A stretch of 64,000 nt of DNA from Bacteroidota bacterium (GCA_018267825.1 JAFDXR010000004.1:1-64000); one strand, 5' to 3'; positions 34,356-42,972 are shown, counted from the stretch's first letter. Translations and numbers: made by a program. Notes: a model not told the origin generated them from the sequence alone.

Positions 34356-34781
34356 ATGAATAACGAACTGACCATAGAAAAAAACAAACAGGTTTTAATT
34401 ACAGGTCTATACCAATGGCGAACTTATGGAGGACTTATCGATGGGATTCCGCATAATAAAATGAACGATCGAATTCTGAAAGAATTACCTAACAGAGCCA
34501 AAAAACTATGCACTGATATACCTGTATATATTATTGAACCAAAGCAGACGCCAATTCCATACGATGGAAAATATCCTTTCGGAGTTCCTATGTCTATGCC
34601 CTCTGTTATTTGTGTTGCCGAGCTGTCTTCCGGCCAACCCGTGCGGGATATGGACATGCATGGGTCACAGCTGATCGTCGCCTGGTTTCAGGATCAGTAT
34701 GCCTTACCGATTGACCATGCTATCTTAGACAAAATAAAAGAAATACACTGGTCGAAATTCGCCGAAGACTTCTGCTATTAA
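34356..34781 (+). CDS. conserved hypothetical protein (GLYQWRTY family)
   Basis: 141 residues. I recall bacterial hypotheticals with the same order: ITGLYQWRTYGGLIDGIP, VYIIEPKQTPIP, YPFGVPMSMPSVICVAEL and LIVAWFQDQYALPIDHAIL. The length fits. Function unknown; neighbours suggest an immunity or accessory role, which is only inference. Confidence 0.6.
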   Translation: MNNELTIEKNKQVLITGLYQWRTYGGLIDGIPHNKMNDRILKELPNRAKKLCTDIPVYIIEPKQTPIPYDGKYPFGVPMSMPSVICVAELSSGQPVRDMDMHGSQLIVAWFQDQYALPIDHAILDKIKEIHWSKFAEDFCY

Positions 34782-34891
34782 AGAAGCGTGAAAAATGCCA
34801 TTGCAGAATATGTGCTAAAGAATATAAACCCTGATCACACGTATATGTAAGAAACACTCTTTCCGAAAAGCGTGTTAAATGCCAATTAAAA

Positions 34892-35350
34892 ATGAATGCC
34901 GCGAATGAGATAAACACCGTTTTTTCGATTCTACACGATGGAACAATAACTGCATGGAGTGGCGACAAAAGCCTGCTGACTTTAACTATTGAATGCTTAT
35001 ACCTGGCCGAGCGCATGGATACGTCATTTGACAGGTTTTATGTTCAGTTAGCCAATATTGACAACATGGAATTCGATCCATGGACAAATCCGGTTGACAT
35101 TCCTGCGATCATCAAAACCGACTTTGCAGATATTTTTAAAGCAGAGCTTGAAATACTTTCAGCCGAGGTAAAAAACAAGCTTGTTGTTGTCAGCTGTATG
35201 CAGCATGATCCTGATTTTGACTATAGTGGTGGCAACCTGACCATAAGCTGCGAGGCAATAAAAGTATTTGACCAGAACAAACGTGAAATGACTATTGACC
35301 AGCTCATGGAAATATGTAAAAGCTATTGGAAAGAATGGAGCAGGAAGTAA
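34892..35350 (+). CDS. hypothetical protein (intact copy of the fragment at 32569)
   Basis: 152 residues, soluble and acidic (FSILHDGTITAWSGDKSLLT, LTIECLYLAERMDTSFDRFY). The beta-rich N-half with IHDGxI-like turn resembles several small immunity-type hypotheticals but no family is certain. Its first 67 bases were duplicated 2.3 kb upstream. Confidence 0.55.
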   Translation: MNAANEINTVFSILHDGTITAWSGDKSLLTLTIECLYLAERMDTSFDRFYVQLANIDNMEFDPWTNPVDIPAIIKTDFADIFKAELEILSAEVKNKLVVVSCMQHDPDFDYSGGNLTISCEAIKVFDQNKREMTIDQLMEICKSYWKEWSRK

Positions 35351-35428
35351 ATATAGCTGTAACACCGGCGGGTAATCTTTTTGTGTATTTTTACTCAAAC
35401 ATGTAACGTGTAAAGACAAAACAAACAC

Positions 35429-35797
35429 ATGTTCATTGCATGTCAAATGCCAACTCATCCATACATATCCGGACAATTGCTCTTCAACAATTCAATTGTG
35501 GTTCTCAATGATTTTTTTCGGGGCTCATCAATCCACCATGAAATCAGGCATTCATCGCATTTTCAGGATGGCATATACTTAAGGCTTTCGACAGATACCG
35601 GCGCCGGATTAACATTTGAAAAAACTGGTGCTGATGAATTTCTGATTGAGGGGGAAGCAAATACGCAAAACGACCTGGAAAAACTAGCCGCCCTGGTATC
35701 TTCCACACTTACAAAACAGAGATTGAAACACCGGCTTGAGTTGTATTCTACAGACGACAATGAATTCAGTTATTTCCATTACAACTGGGCAAAGTAA
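35429..35797 (+). CDS. hypothetical protein
   Basis: 122 residues, or 116 if the ATG at 35447 is used. It is a beta-rich single domain (GQLLFNNSIVVLNDFFRG, GIYLRLSTDTGAGLTFEKTG) followed by a helix (DLEKLAALVSSTLTKQRLK). Not recognised. Confidence 0.5.
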   Translation: MFIACQMPTHPYISGQLLFNNSIVVLNDFFRGSSIHHEIRHSSHFQDGIYLRLSTDTGAGLTFEKTGADEFLIEGEANTQNDLEKLAALVSSTLTKQRLKHRLELYSTDDNEFSYFHYNWAK

Positions 35798-35819
35798 AAA
35801 GCCATGAATCTCATTGTCC

Positions 35820-35998
35820 CACATAAGAAACCACTCCTCTGCCTTCTCCACCGGTTTTCCTCCACCGGTTCTCCTTCCCCTTCTTCCACTCTGCTTACAA
35901 AGCAGGTATTTATACCGAATGCTATGTCGGGGAAATGCATTTAATCTGGCATGGTAAAATAAAAAGCCATATATGGAGCCGGGGGTAAACGGTTAAAA
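35820..35998 (+). repeat. pyrimidine tract plus GGTATTTATAC element, copy B
   Basis: The intergenic region 35798-36154 holds no gene. A CT-rich tract (35820-35890) leads into CTCTGCTTAC, GGTATTTATACC (35903-35914), TATGTCGGGGAAATGCATTT and TATATGGAGCCGGGGGTAAA, the same order as copy A at 14978-15180. Confidence 0.7.
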
Positions 35999-36090
35999 CG
36001 GGACTTGTGGATGAGTGAAAATAAAGCTACTTTCGAGTATAGGTTAATGCAATAAAACGAATCCTATCCCCTCCATTTTTCAAGATAGTA

Positions 36091-36120
36091 TGATAAAACA
36101 TCAGTATATTTAGTAGTTAG
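36091..36120 (+). promoter_or_regulatory. 30-bp promoter-like block, copy 2
   Basis: TGATAAAACATCAGTATATT plus TAGTAGTTAG, one mismatch from 26504-26533. It lies 35 bases before the gene at 36155. Confidence 0.5.
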
Positions 36121-36154
36121 TGGGCAACTTTAAGACACGACACAATAGGAAATA

Positions 36155-36814
36155 ATGGCAACAGACGACTGGTATAGAAATACAACTTGGGACACTAATA
36201 TTGAGACTGACTTTGAAGCTCGACTGAAACGTTCAAGAGGAGCATTTCACAAAGCACAATATTTAAGAATTCAAGCTTCTTACTTACTCGACAATTCAGA
36301 CCTGCAAATTCAATTAGTTGGCGTTAGACAAATGGAGCGGCTTGTAACCGACTTTCCCACCGAAGAGTTTAGTGTAATTTTTGGACAAGAACAACTTGGC
36401 GACTATTATTTAAGAACTGGCGACTTTGACAAAGCTGAAAAATATTTCCGTGTAGTTATCGACCATTATGTAAATAAGAATTCAAGAAGCGGAACAAGTG
36501 CTAAAGCTGACTTAAAACTTGCAGAAACATTTTTAACAGCTAACAGGACAGACAAGTTTGATGAAGCATATAAACTTTGCAAAAACTATCCAGTATCCGA
36601 GTTGACATTTAACAATGACAAATTTTATTACGCTGAACTTATTGCTCACATTTGCGACAAGTTAAATAAAAGAGAAGAAGCAAAAGAGTTTGCAAAGACA
36701 GCAATTGAAGTTTCCAAAATTACTGAACCGCAATTCTACAGACACAAGACAGTAGGACTTGTTAAAGTGACAGACCAGCAACTACGAACACTTGAACAAA
36801 TCGCGAATGAATAA
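36155..36814 (+). CDS. TPR-like hypothetical protein
   Basis: 219 residues, soluble and helical. RSRGAFHKAQYLRIQASYLL opens the first helices; LGDYYLRTGDFDKAEKYFRVV and KLNKREEAKEFAKTAIEVSK are good TPR motifs. Single gene between the 30-bp promoter-like block and an attC-like element. Confidence 0.65.
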   Translation: MATDDWYRNTTWDTNIETDFEARLKRSRGAFHKAQYLRIQASYLLDNSDLQIQLVGVRQMERLVTDFPTEEFSVIFGQEQLGDYYLRTGDFDKAEKYFRVVIDHYVNKNSRSGTSAKADLKLAETFLTANRTDKFDEAYKLCKNYPVSELTFNNDKFYYAELIAHICDKLNKREEAKEFAKTAIEVSKITEPQFYRHKTVGLVKVTDQQLRTLEQIANE

Positions 36815-36822
36815 AAGCTGCC

Positions 36823-36914
36823 CATAACACAGGCTTTGCGCCAGGCGGGTTGACGTGAAAACTTGCAGCGGTGTGCTCCGAAAGCCCACCAAAGCAAAGC
36901 CCGAAACCGTTATG
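36823..36914 (+). repeat. attC-like element, best-formed copy (R11)
   Basis: The outer arms are CATAAC (36823-36828) and GTTATG (36909-36914), perfectly complementary. The inner arms are GGCTTTGC (36832-36839) and GCAAAGCC (36894-36901), also perfect. Spacers of 3 and 7 bases separate outer from inner arms, and a 54-base centre lies between. This R-spacer-L order and 92-bp size are those of integron attC sites. It starts 9 bases after a stop codon. Confidence 0.65.
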
Positions 36915-36960
36915 TGTAACCATAGGACGACCCAATTAACAATAAAACAAAAATAGAAAC

Positions 36961-37623
36961 ATGAGTTTTTTTAAACGACTATTTGGCAAAGCTGGAAAAC
37001 CAATGCCAAGAGAATTTACAGAGCAGGAACACGAACTTGACTATGAACAAAAATCAAAAGGACTTGAAGATGTGCTTGGTAAAATGCACGACCTGGTTGG
37101 ACACGCAATTATTCCTTTTGCGGTGGGTGGTGCGGTAGACATGTATTATTTTCCAAACCATATTAAAGGAACAGGCTTTGCAACAATGGAACTTTTAGAA
37201 CCTGATGGCACCGGACCTTTACCAAACAGACTTGGCACCTATGAACTAGTTGCCTTTACCAAACACGACTATAACAATAGCGAGGACACACAAACACCGT
37301 TTAACCTTATTGAGAGAAAAGTTTGTGGTTTCTTTACAACAATTGGATTTTTCTCTCGACAAGCGGTTCTAAATCCAAATGAAACTTGCGAAGTTCCTAA
37401 TGGTGAAGGAGAAGAAAATACTTGCCTCGTTTTTGACCTATACCAACCGGATAATAAAGAATTTAGAATTGGGAACAGAAAGCATCATTTGCTTTTATGC
37501 TTGCAGGTTTTTAGAAGTGAAATGGAATTTTCAAGAGCAAACGGAAGCAAAGAATTGTTCAAGAAGCTAAAAGAGGCTGGCCATTACCCATATAGTGACT
37601 TGGACAGACAACCTGTTGCATAG
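36961..37623 (+). CDS. SUFU-like (suppressor of fused) domain protein
   Basis: 220 residues. After MSFFKRLFGK, the core contains TGFATMELLEPDG, LGTYELVAFTKHDYN and a C-terminal FRSEMEFSRANGSKELFKKL, in the order seen in bacterial SUFU domains. These occur among immunity proteins for polymorphic toxins as well as stand-alone. Recognition is by pattern only. Confidence 0.55.
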   Translation: MSFFKRLFGKAGKPMPREFTEQEHELDYEQKSKGLEDVLGKMHDLVGHAIIPFAVGGAVDMYYFPNHIKGTGFATMELLEPDGTGPLPNRLGTYELVAFTKHDYNNSEDTQTPFNLIERKVCGFFTTIGFFSRQAVLNPNETCEVPNGEGEENTCLVFDLYQPDNKEFRIGNRKHHLLLCLQVFRSEMEFSRANGSKELFKKLKEAGHYPYSDLDRQPVA

Positions 37624-37644
37624 AGATTGGAAATAATGGGTACA

Positions 37645-37783
37645 CATAACACGGGTTTTATACCAGGCGGGTTGACGTGCAAACCTGAAGCTTTGTGCTT
37701 CTGTTCAAATTCAGTGCAGGTTGGCAGTTTTGTGCTCCGAAACCCGTCCCGACCGAAAAGCCCGAAACCACTGGTAGCCAGTG
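37645..37783 (+). repeat. attC-like element, long form (R12)
   Basis: CATAAC-ACG-GGTTTT at the left; the centre shares GGAGCTTTGTGCTTC-type and GGTTGGCAGTTTTGTG segments with R1. The usual right core GTTA is replaced by the perfect inverted repeat CACTGG-TAG-CCAGTG (37769-37783). Confidence 0.55.
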
Positions 37784-37855
37784 CGCGTTAAGGAAAACAA
37801 AAATTTCATTTTCCGGTACATTATACGTATATTTACAAATACAAAGGCACGTATC

Positions 37856-38104
37856 ATGACAACTAAGCTGACATTGACAATTGACGATTCCGTCATTTCG
37901 GTTGCAAAAAAATATGCTAAAAACAAAGGCAAAAGTCTTTCTGACATTGTCGAGAACTACCTTATGACTTTGACAACAAAAGAAAGTAAGGACGAGACAA
38001 TTTCTCCGAAAATTCTGAAGCTGATGGGAACAATTGAGCTGCCAGAAGATTTTGACTATAAAAAAACGCTGACAAATGGTCTTGCAAAAAAATATAAGTT
38101 ATGA
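37856..38104 (+). CDS. antitoxin of a VapBC-like pair (DUF6364-like)
   Basis: 82 residues from the ATG at 37856; an upstream in-frame start at 37781 is unlikely. MTTKLTLTIDDSVISVAKKY followed by KGKSLSDIVENYL is a ribbon-helix-helix DNA-binding pattern of the DUF6364 antitoxin type. The C-terminal tail would cover the toxin. It overlaps the toxin gene by 4 bases (ATGA), which implies translational coupling. Confidence 0.8.
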   Translation: MTTKLTLTIDDSVISVAKKYAKNKGKSLSDIVENYLMTLTTKESKDETISPKILKLMGTIELPEDFDYKKTLTNGLAKKYKL

Positions 38105-38529
38105 AACATATTTTTCTGGACACAAATGTCCTGATCGACTTCCTTGCAGACAGAAAACCTTTTTCGCTTGAGGCGGCTAAACTTTTCAACTATTCGTTTA
38201 AGAAGAAAGTAACTATTTATGTTGCTGCGGTTTCGTATAACAACATTTATTACATCCTAAGACAATCGTGCAGGCATTCCGAGGCAATTAAGATACTTAA
38301 TGAACTCCAGGAATGGACAGAAGCTATTGACGTATCAAAAGACGTCATACGAAAAGCATTAAAATCAGAGTTTAAAGATTTTGAAGACGCTATACAATAT
38401 AATTGTGCTAAAACACTAAGTAAAATCGACTGCATTGTGACGCGTGACACTAAAGATTTCAAAACAAGTTCTATCCCAACCATGACTCCGGGAGAAGCGT
38501 TGACGATGATTGAAAGCACCAGCCGCTAA
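38101..38529 (+). CDS. PIN-domain toxin, VapC-like
   Basis: 142 residues. Acidic residues of the PIN nuclease site are visible: Asp7 (FLDTNVLIDF), Asp96 (FEDAIQYNCA) and Asp116 (IVTRDTKDF). PIN toxins cleave RNA (tRNA or rRNA) when not bound by antitoxin. It is the last gene of the cassette-like run; its stop is followed by GCCGCTAAC, a left-end element motif. Confidence 0.85.
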   Translation: MKHIFLDTNVLIDFLADRKPFSLEAAKLFNYSFKKKVTIYVAAVSYNNIYYILRQSCRHSEAIKILNELQEWTEAIDVSKDVIRKALKSEFKDFEDAIQYNCAKTLSKIDCIVTRDTKDFKTSSIPTMTPGEALTMIESTSR

Positions 38530-38624
38530 CATTTGATCATAACCAACAAGCAGGAAACACCTCGACCACATTATATCCTATCTATAAAGCGAAGGTATCC
38601 TACCTAAATCAGAAACCACACCCC

Positions 38625-39074
38625 TCACTTTAAACATATCTTAACAGGGAAATTCATGCGTACAAACACTTTCTTCCCGGATTTGTAGCCGGGTGTCCAG
38701 GCGGGCATACCTTGCAGGGCTTCAACAATGCTTTGGTCGGTTTCGGTGTATATTTTATGGGCACCTACCGGCAAAACACATATCTGGCAGGGTTTTCCGG
38801 CGGTATCGATCACAAAGGTAAAATGAATGGTACTGTACAGTGGCATGCAGGTTTCCTGCGGCGATTTGATGTGCTGGTGCAGGTATTTCAGAAAACAACT
38901 CAGTCCGCCCGGATATTCGGGCATGCTGTCGGCCACCAGGTATACAGTTTGCCCGGCTACCGTATCGGGCTTATGCACACAGGGCACCAGGGCATCGCCA
39001 ACCTGGAGCTGTGCCTGCAGCCGCGTAAGGAGCAAACACATAAAAGCGATATGGAGCAGTCGGTTTGGTTTCAT
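38625..39074 (-). CDS. secreted protein with TonB C-terminal-like domain
   Basis: 149 residues from the ATG at 39074, which overlaps the TGA of the upstream gene in ATGA fashion; an ATG at 39083 is also open. A signal peptide ends in RLQA-Q. The pattern MPEYPGGLSCFLKYLHQHIK, ... IHFTFVIDTAGKPCQI ... and WTPGYKSGKKVFVRMNFPV is that of TonB_C domains in Bacteroidota proteins. No membrane anchor remains, so it is not a classical TonB. Confidence 0.7.
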   Translation of the reverse strand: MKPNRLLHIAFMCLLLTRLQAQLQVGDALVPCVHKPDTVAGQTVYLVADSMPEYPGGLSCFLKYLHQHIKSPQETCMPLYSTIHFTFVIDTAGKPCQICVLPVGAHKIYTETDQSIVEALQGMPAWTPGYKSGKKVFVRMNFPVKICLK

Positions 39075-39607
39075 CTGGACCATCCTACCATGTATACAAT
39101 AATGGCATTGACCTGTTTTTCGGTGAGTTGTCCTTCAAACACCGTCATGGCAGCGCCGTCGTTTTCAGCCGCCAGTTTTTTGGCATAGGCATCGCCCGAG
39201 CGGCGCACTTTCTCATTGTTGAGTATATAGTTGCGAAGCCAGTCAGCGGTGGGTTTGGGCACACGCAGGTGCACATCTTTTAATCCGGGCCCGGTAAGCC
39301 TTAGTGTGCCTACACTGTGACACACCGCGCAGTTTTGTTTAAACAGTTGAGAACCATTCCTGTCGTAATCGGTAATCCCCAGTTCCCTGGCGGCCCATTC
39401 GGTATTGTCAGCTTCCATGCCCGGCATACCGCACACAGGTTCTTTTTTTAGTTCCATGCTGCTTACCCCGCACTCTCCGGGTTTATCGGCGGGTTTGCAA
39501 TAGGCCAGCACAAAAACACAGATCAGCAGAAGTCCGATGATCAGGGCCAGGTACACGATGGCGCGGCTTTGCTTTTGAATGATATCGTCTTTGGGATCGG
39601 GATTCAT
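39071..39607 (-). CDS. membrane-anchored cytochrome c
   Basis: 178 residues from the ATG at 39607 (MNPDPKDDIIQKQ); the longer frame from 39658 adds an unlikely leader. One membrane helix (about 18-37) is followed by a haem-binding CAVCH in the C-half, with VPKPTADWLRNYIL and MTVFEGQLTEKQVNAIIVYM typical of class I cytochromes, whose Met in MTVF is the probable second iron ligand. It should face the periplasm and carry electrons. Confidence 0.8.
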   Translation of the reverse strand: MNPDPKDDIIQKQSRAIVYLALIIGLLLICVFVLAYCKPADKPGECGVSSMELKKEPVCGMPGMEADNTEWAARELGITDYDRNGSQLFKQNCAVCHSVGTLRLTGPGLKDVHLRVPKPTADWLRNYILNNEKVRRSGDAYAKKLAAENDGAAMTVFEGQLTEKQVNAIIVYMVGWSR

Positions 39608-39651
39608 TTGGTAGCAGAAAGGTAGTGAAAAAAATAAAGACGCAGCAGGTT

Positions 39652-40053
39652 CTACCACTTTACCTGCCGGAGTTTTCCCCGCTTTACTTTAAGTATAAAA
39701 ATGCGCTTGTCGCTGGTTTGGATCACAACATTCTGTTTCCCGCTCCTGCCCTTTTTATTCGCCGGCATTTTGCGGAAGGCCAGCAGATGGCAGCCAACAC
39801 TGCTCAAATCGCGGCGCCAGATGAGCCGGCCCTTGCTATTGAGGCAGCAAATATCGCAGGTCCAACATGAATACATGATGCGGTTTCCATGGTCGCTGTA
39901 AATGGTATCGGCCCCTGTGGTGAGGAGTTTATCGGCCCCGAAGATGCGTTCAAAATGCACGGTATCGCTCACACTGCAGGGCTGCTGAGCCGGGGCCACC
40001 AGGCTCCGGAAGAAACAGATGCAGGCTATGTATAAGCTGAAACCGTGCGGCAT
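39652..40053 (-). CDS. hypothetical secreted protein, Cys-rich
   Basis: 133 residues with a signal-like N-terminus (MPHGFSLYIACICFFRSLVA). A CWTCDICCLN cluster lies mid-protein and the tail is strongly basic. It could bind metal or form disulphides. It is probably the first gene of the three-gene minus-strand cluster. Confidence 0.5.
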   Translation of the reverse strand: MPHGFSLYIACICFFRSLVAPAQQPCSVSDTVHFERIFGADKLLTTGADTIYSDHGNRIMYSCWTCDICCLNSKGRLIWRRDLSSVGCHLLAFRKMPANKKGRSGKQNVVIQTSDKRIFILKVKRGKLRQVKW

Positions 40054-40224
40054 GTTATTGAAACGGCCCCGGGTCCGGAAAATTGTACGGTTTCGGTTAG
40101 AAATTCCGGCTGGGAAAACCCTTGAAAACTAACGAAAAAAAGCCTTTTTTAGACCCTTTTCCCCCTTTCCCCATTAAGGGAATTTTACTATCTTCACCCA
40201 CCTAAAAACAAAATCTCAAGCCCT

Positions 40225-41913
40225 ATGTCAGAAACAGGAAGACAGATCATATTCAGCATGGTGAATGTATCCAAAATTCACCCCCCACAAAAACAGGTTC
40301 TTAAAGACATTTATATATCCTTTTACTACGGTGCCAAAATCGGTGTACTCGGTCTCAACGGTTCGGGTAAATCATCGCTCCTGCGCATCATGGCCGGGAT
40401 CGATAAAGACTATATCGGCGAAATTCACCAGTCGCCGGGCTACTCTGTAGGCCTGCTGGAACAGGAACCAAAACTGGACGAGAACAAAACCGTGATTGAA
40501 ATCGTTCGCGAAGGCGCCAAAGCCCACGTGGATATCCTCAACGAGTTTGAAGAAGTGAACAACAAGTTCATGGACGAAGAGATCCTGAACGATCCCGATA
40601 AGATGGATAAACTCATCAATCGCCAGGCACAGCTCCAGGAGCTTATTGATCAGCACGACCTCTGGAACCTGGACAACCGCCTGGAACGCGCCATGGATGC
40701 CCTGCGTTGCCCGGATAGCGATACCCAGATCAAAGTATTATCGGGTGGTGAGCGCCGCCGTGTAGCCCTGTGTCGCCTGCTGTTGCAGGAACCGGACATT
40801 CTCCTGCTCGATGAGCCTACCAACCACCTCGATGCCGAAAGCGTTGACTGGCTGGAGCAACACTTACAACAATACAAGGGTACTGTGATTGCAGTAACCC
40901 ACGACCGTTACTTCCTCGACAATGTAGCCGGATGGATCCTGGAGCTCGACCGCGGCGAAGGTATTCCGTGGAAAGGCAATTACAGCAGCTGGCTGGAACA
41001 AAAAGGCGAGCGACTGAAACAGGAAGAGAAAACAGAAAGCAAACGCCAGAAAAACCTGGCCCGCGAGCTCGACTGGGTCCGCCAGGGTGTGAAAGGCCGT
41101 GGCGTGAAGCAGAAAGCCCGTTTGAACAACTACGAAAAAATGCTCAACGAGGATATCAAAGACAAGGAAGAAAAACTCGAGATCTTCATCCCGAACGGTC
41201 CGCGCCTCGGTAACGAAGTAATCGAAGCCATCGACGTTTCCAAAGCCTTTGGCGACCGCCTCTTATATGAACATCTGAACTTTAAATTACCACCTGCCGG
41301 AATCGTTGGTATCATTGGTCCGAACGGTGCCGGTAAAACCACGCTCTTCCGCATGATCATGGGCGAAGAGAAACCAACCAGCGGCGAATTCAAAGTAGGA
41401 CCTACTGTAAAAATTGCCTATGTGGATCAGAACCACAAAGAGATCGATCCTGCCAAAACCGTTTACGATGTGATCAGCGGCGGACTGGATAATATTATGC
41501 TGGGCGGCCGCCCGATGAACTCACGCGCTTATATTTCGCGTTTCAACTTTGCGGGCAGCGACCAGGGTAAAAAAGTAAGCGTGCTTTCGGGTGGTGAGCG
41601 TAACCGACTTCACCTGGCCATGGCCCTGAAAGAAGAAGGTAACGTACTCCTGCTCGATGAGCCTACCAACGACCTCGATGTAAACACCCTGCGTGCACTC
41701 GAAGAAGGTCTTGAGAATTTTGCCGGTTGCGCCGTAATCATTTCCCACGACCGTTGGTTCCTCGATCGTGTATGTACCCACATCCTGGCCTTCGAAGGCG
41801 ACTCAAGCGTATACTGGTTTGAGGGTGGATACTCCGAATACGAAGAAAACCGTAAGAAACGCTTAGGAAACGTAGAGCCGAAACGCCCGCGCTATAAAAA
41901 ACTGGCCGTATAA
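40225..41913 (+). CDS. ettA: EttA-type ABC-F translation factor
   Basis: 562 residues, close to the 555 of E. coli EttA. Two ABC ATPase domains have no membrane part. Domain 1: Walker A GLNGSGKSS near 43-51, signature LSGGERRRVAL, Walker B LLLDEPTNHLD. Domain 2: GPNGAGKTT, LSGGERNRLHLA, LLLDEPTNDLD. The linker between them is basic (ERLKQEEKTESKRQKNLARE). EttA binds the ribosomal E site and gates elongation according to ATP level. lpxD follows 27 bases later. Confidence 0.95.
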   Translation: MSETGRQIIFSMVNVSKIHPPQKQVLKDIYISFYYGAKIGVLGLNGSGKSSLLRIMAGIDKDYIGEIHQSPGYSVGLLEQEPKLDENKTVIEIVREGAKAHVDILNEFEEVNNKFMDEEILNDPDKMDKLINRQAQLQELIDQHDLWNLDNRLERAMDALRCPDSDTQIKVLSGGERRRVALCRLLLQEPDILLLDEPTNHLDAESVDWLEQHLQQYKGTVIAVTHDRYFLDNVAGWILELDRGEGIPWKGNYSSWLEQKGERLKQEEKTESKRQKNLARELDWVRQGVKGRGVKQKARLNNYEKMLNEDIKDKEEKLEIFIPNGPRLGNEVIEAIDVSKAFGDRLLYEHLNFKLPPAGIVGIIGPNGAGKTTLFRMIMGEEKPTSGEFKVGPTVKIAYVDQNHKEIDPAKTVYDVISGGLDNIMLGGRPMNSRAYISRFNFAGSDQGKKVSVLSGGERNRLHLAMALKEEGNVLLLDEPTNDLDVNTLRALEEGLENFAGCAVIISHDRWFLDRVCTHILAFEGDSSVYWFEGGYSEYEENRKKRLGNVEPKRPRYKKLAV

Positions 41914-41940
41914 AACATAACCCTTAAACTGTATTGAGAT

Positions 41941-42972
41941 ATGGAATTCTCAGCCAAACAAATAGCCGGACTTTTAAAAGGTTCGATCGAAGGAAACGAA
42001 AATGCCACGGTAAGCAACCTCTCCAAAATTGAGGAAGGCAAGCCCGGTACCCTATCCTTCCTGGCCAATAAACTGTATACCCCCTATGTGTATACAACCG
42101 ATGCCAGCATTGTGATTGTGAACAAGGACCTGGTGCTTGATAAACCGGTGAAGGAAACCTGCACACTCATTCGTGTGGAAGATGCCTATGGCAGTTTTGC
42201 AACCCTGCTCGAAATGTATACGCAATTCAAACAGGATAAAAAAGGCATTGAACAACCTTCGTTTATTGCGGCCAGCGCCAAGCTTGGCACCGACTGCTAT
42301 GTAGGCGCCTTTGCCTACATCGGCGAAAATGTGAAGATCGGTAACAACGTAAAAATTTACCCGCACTGCTATATCGGCGACAATACAACCATCGGCGACA
42401 ACTGCACCTTTTACTCCGGTGTGAAAATTTACCATGAATGTATTATCGGCAACCATTGCACGGTACACTCCAGCACGGTGATCGGCAGCGATGGTTTTGG
42501 ATTTGCGCCGAACTCCGAAAACAATTATAAAAAAGTACCGCAGATCGGAAACGTGATCCTGGAAGATCACGTGGAGATCGGCTCCAATACCTCCATAGAC
42601 CGCGCCACCATGGGTTCTACCATTATACGCAAAGGGGTGAAACTCGACAATCTGATCCAGATTGCCCACAACGTGGAAGTTGGCGAAAATACCGTCATGG
42701 CCGGTGGTGCCTTTATTGCCGGCTCGAGCAAGATCGGCAAGAACGTGATGATCGGCGGACAGGCCGGTGTGATCGGGCACTTAACCGTAGCCGATGGTGT
42801 GAAGATTGCCGGACAGTCGGGCGTCGGAAACGACATCACCAAAGAAGGCGAAGTGGTACAGGGCTCTCCTGCATTTGCCATTGGCGAATACAAACGGGCT
42901 TATGTGCTTTTCCGCGGCCTCACTAAAATGAACGACCGCCTCCGGGAAATAGAAAAACAATTAAAGAAATAA
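41941..42972 (+). CDS. lpxD: UDP-3-O-acylglucosamine N-acyltransferase
   Basis: 343 residues, normal for LpxD, the third step of lipid A synthesis, which adds a hydroxyacyl chain from ACP to the 2-amino group. The N-terminal domain (1-100) contains [22 protein letters not shown] long left-handed beta helix of hexapeptide repeats follows ([20 protein letters not shown]). The catalytic His is His243 in [12 protein letters not shown]. The C-terminal helix is [13 protein letters not shown]. Confidence 0.95.
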   Translation: MEFSAKQIAGLLKGSIEGNENATVSNLSKIEEGKPGTLSFLANKLYTPYVYTTDASIVIVNKDLVLDKPVKETCTLIRVEDAYGSFATLLEMYTQFKQDKKGIEQPSFIAASAKLGTDCYVGAFAYIGENVKIGNNVKIYPHCYIGDNTTIGDNCTFYSGVKIYHECIIGNHCTVHSSTVIGSDGFGFAPNSENNYKKVPQIGNVILEDHVEIGSNTSIDRATMGSTIIRKGVKLDNLIQIAHNVEVGENTVMAGGAFIAGSSKIGKNVMIGGQAGVIGHLTVADGVKIAGQSGVGNDITKEGEVVQGSPAFAIGEYKRAYVLFRGLTKMNDRLREIEKQLKK

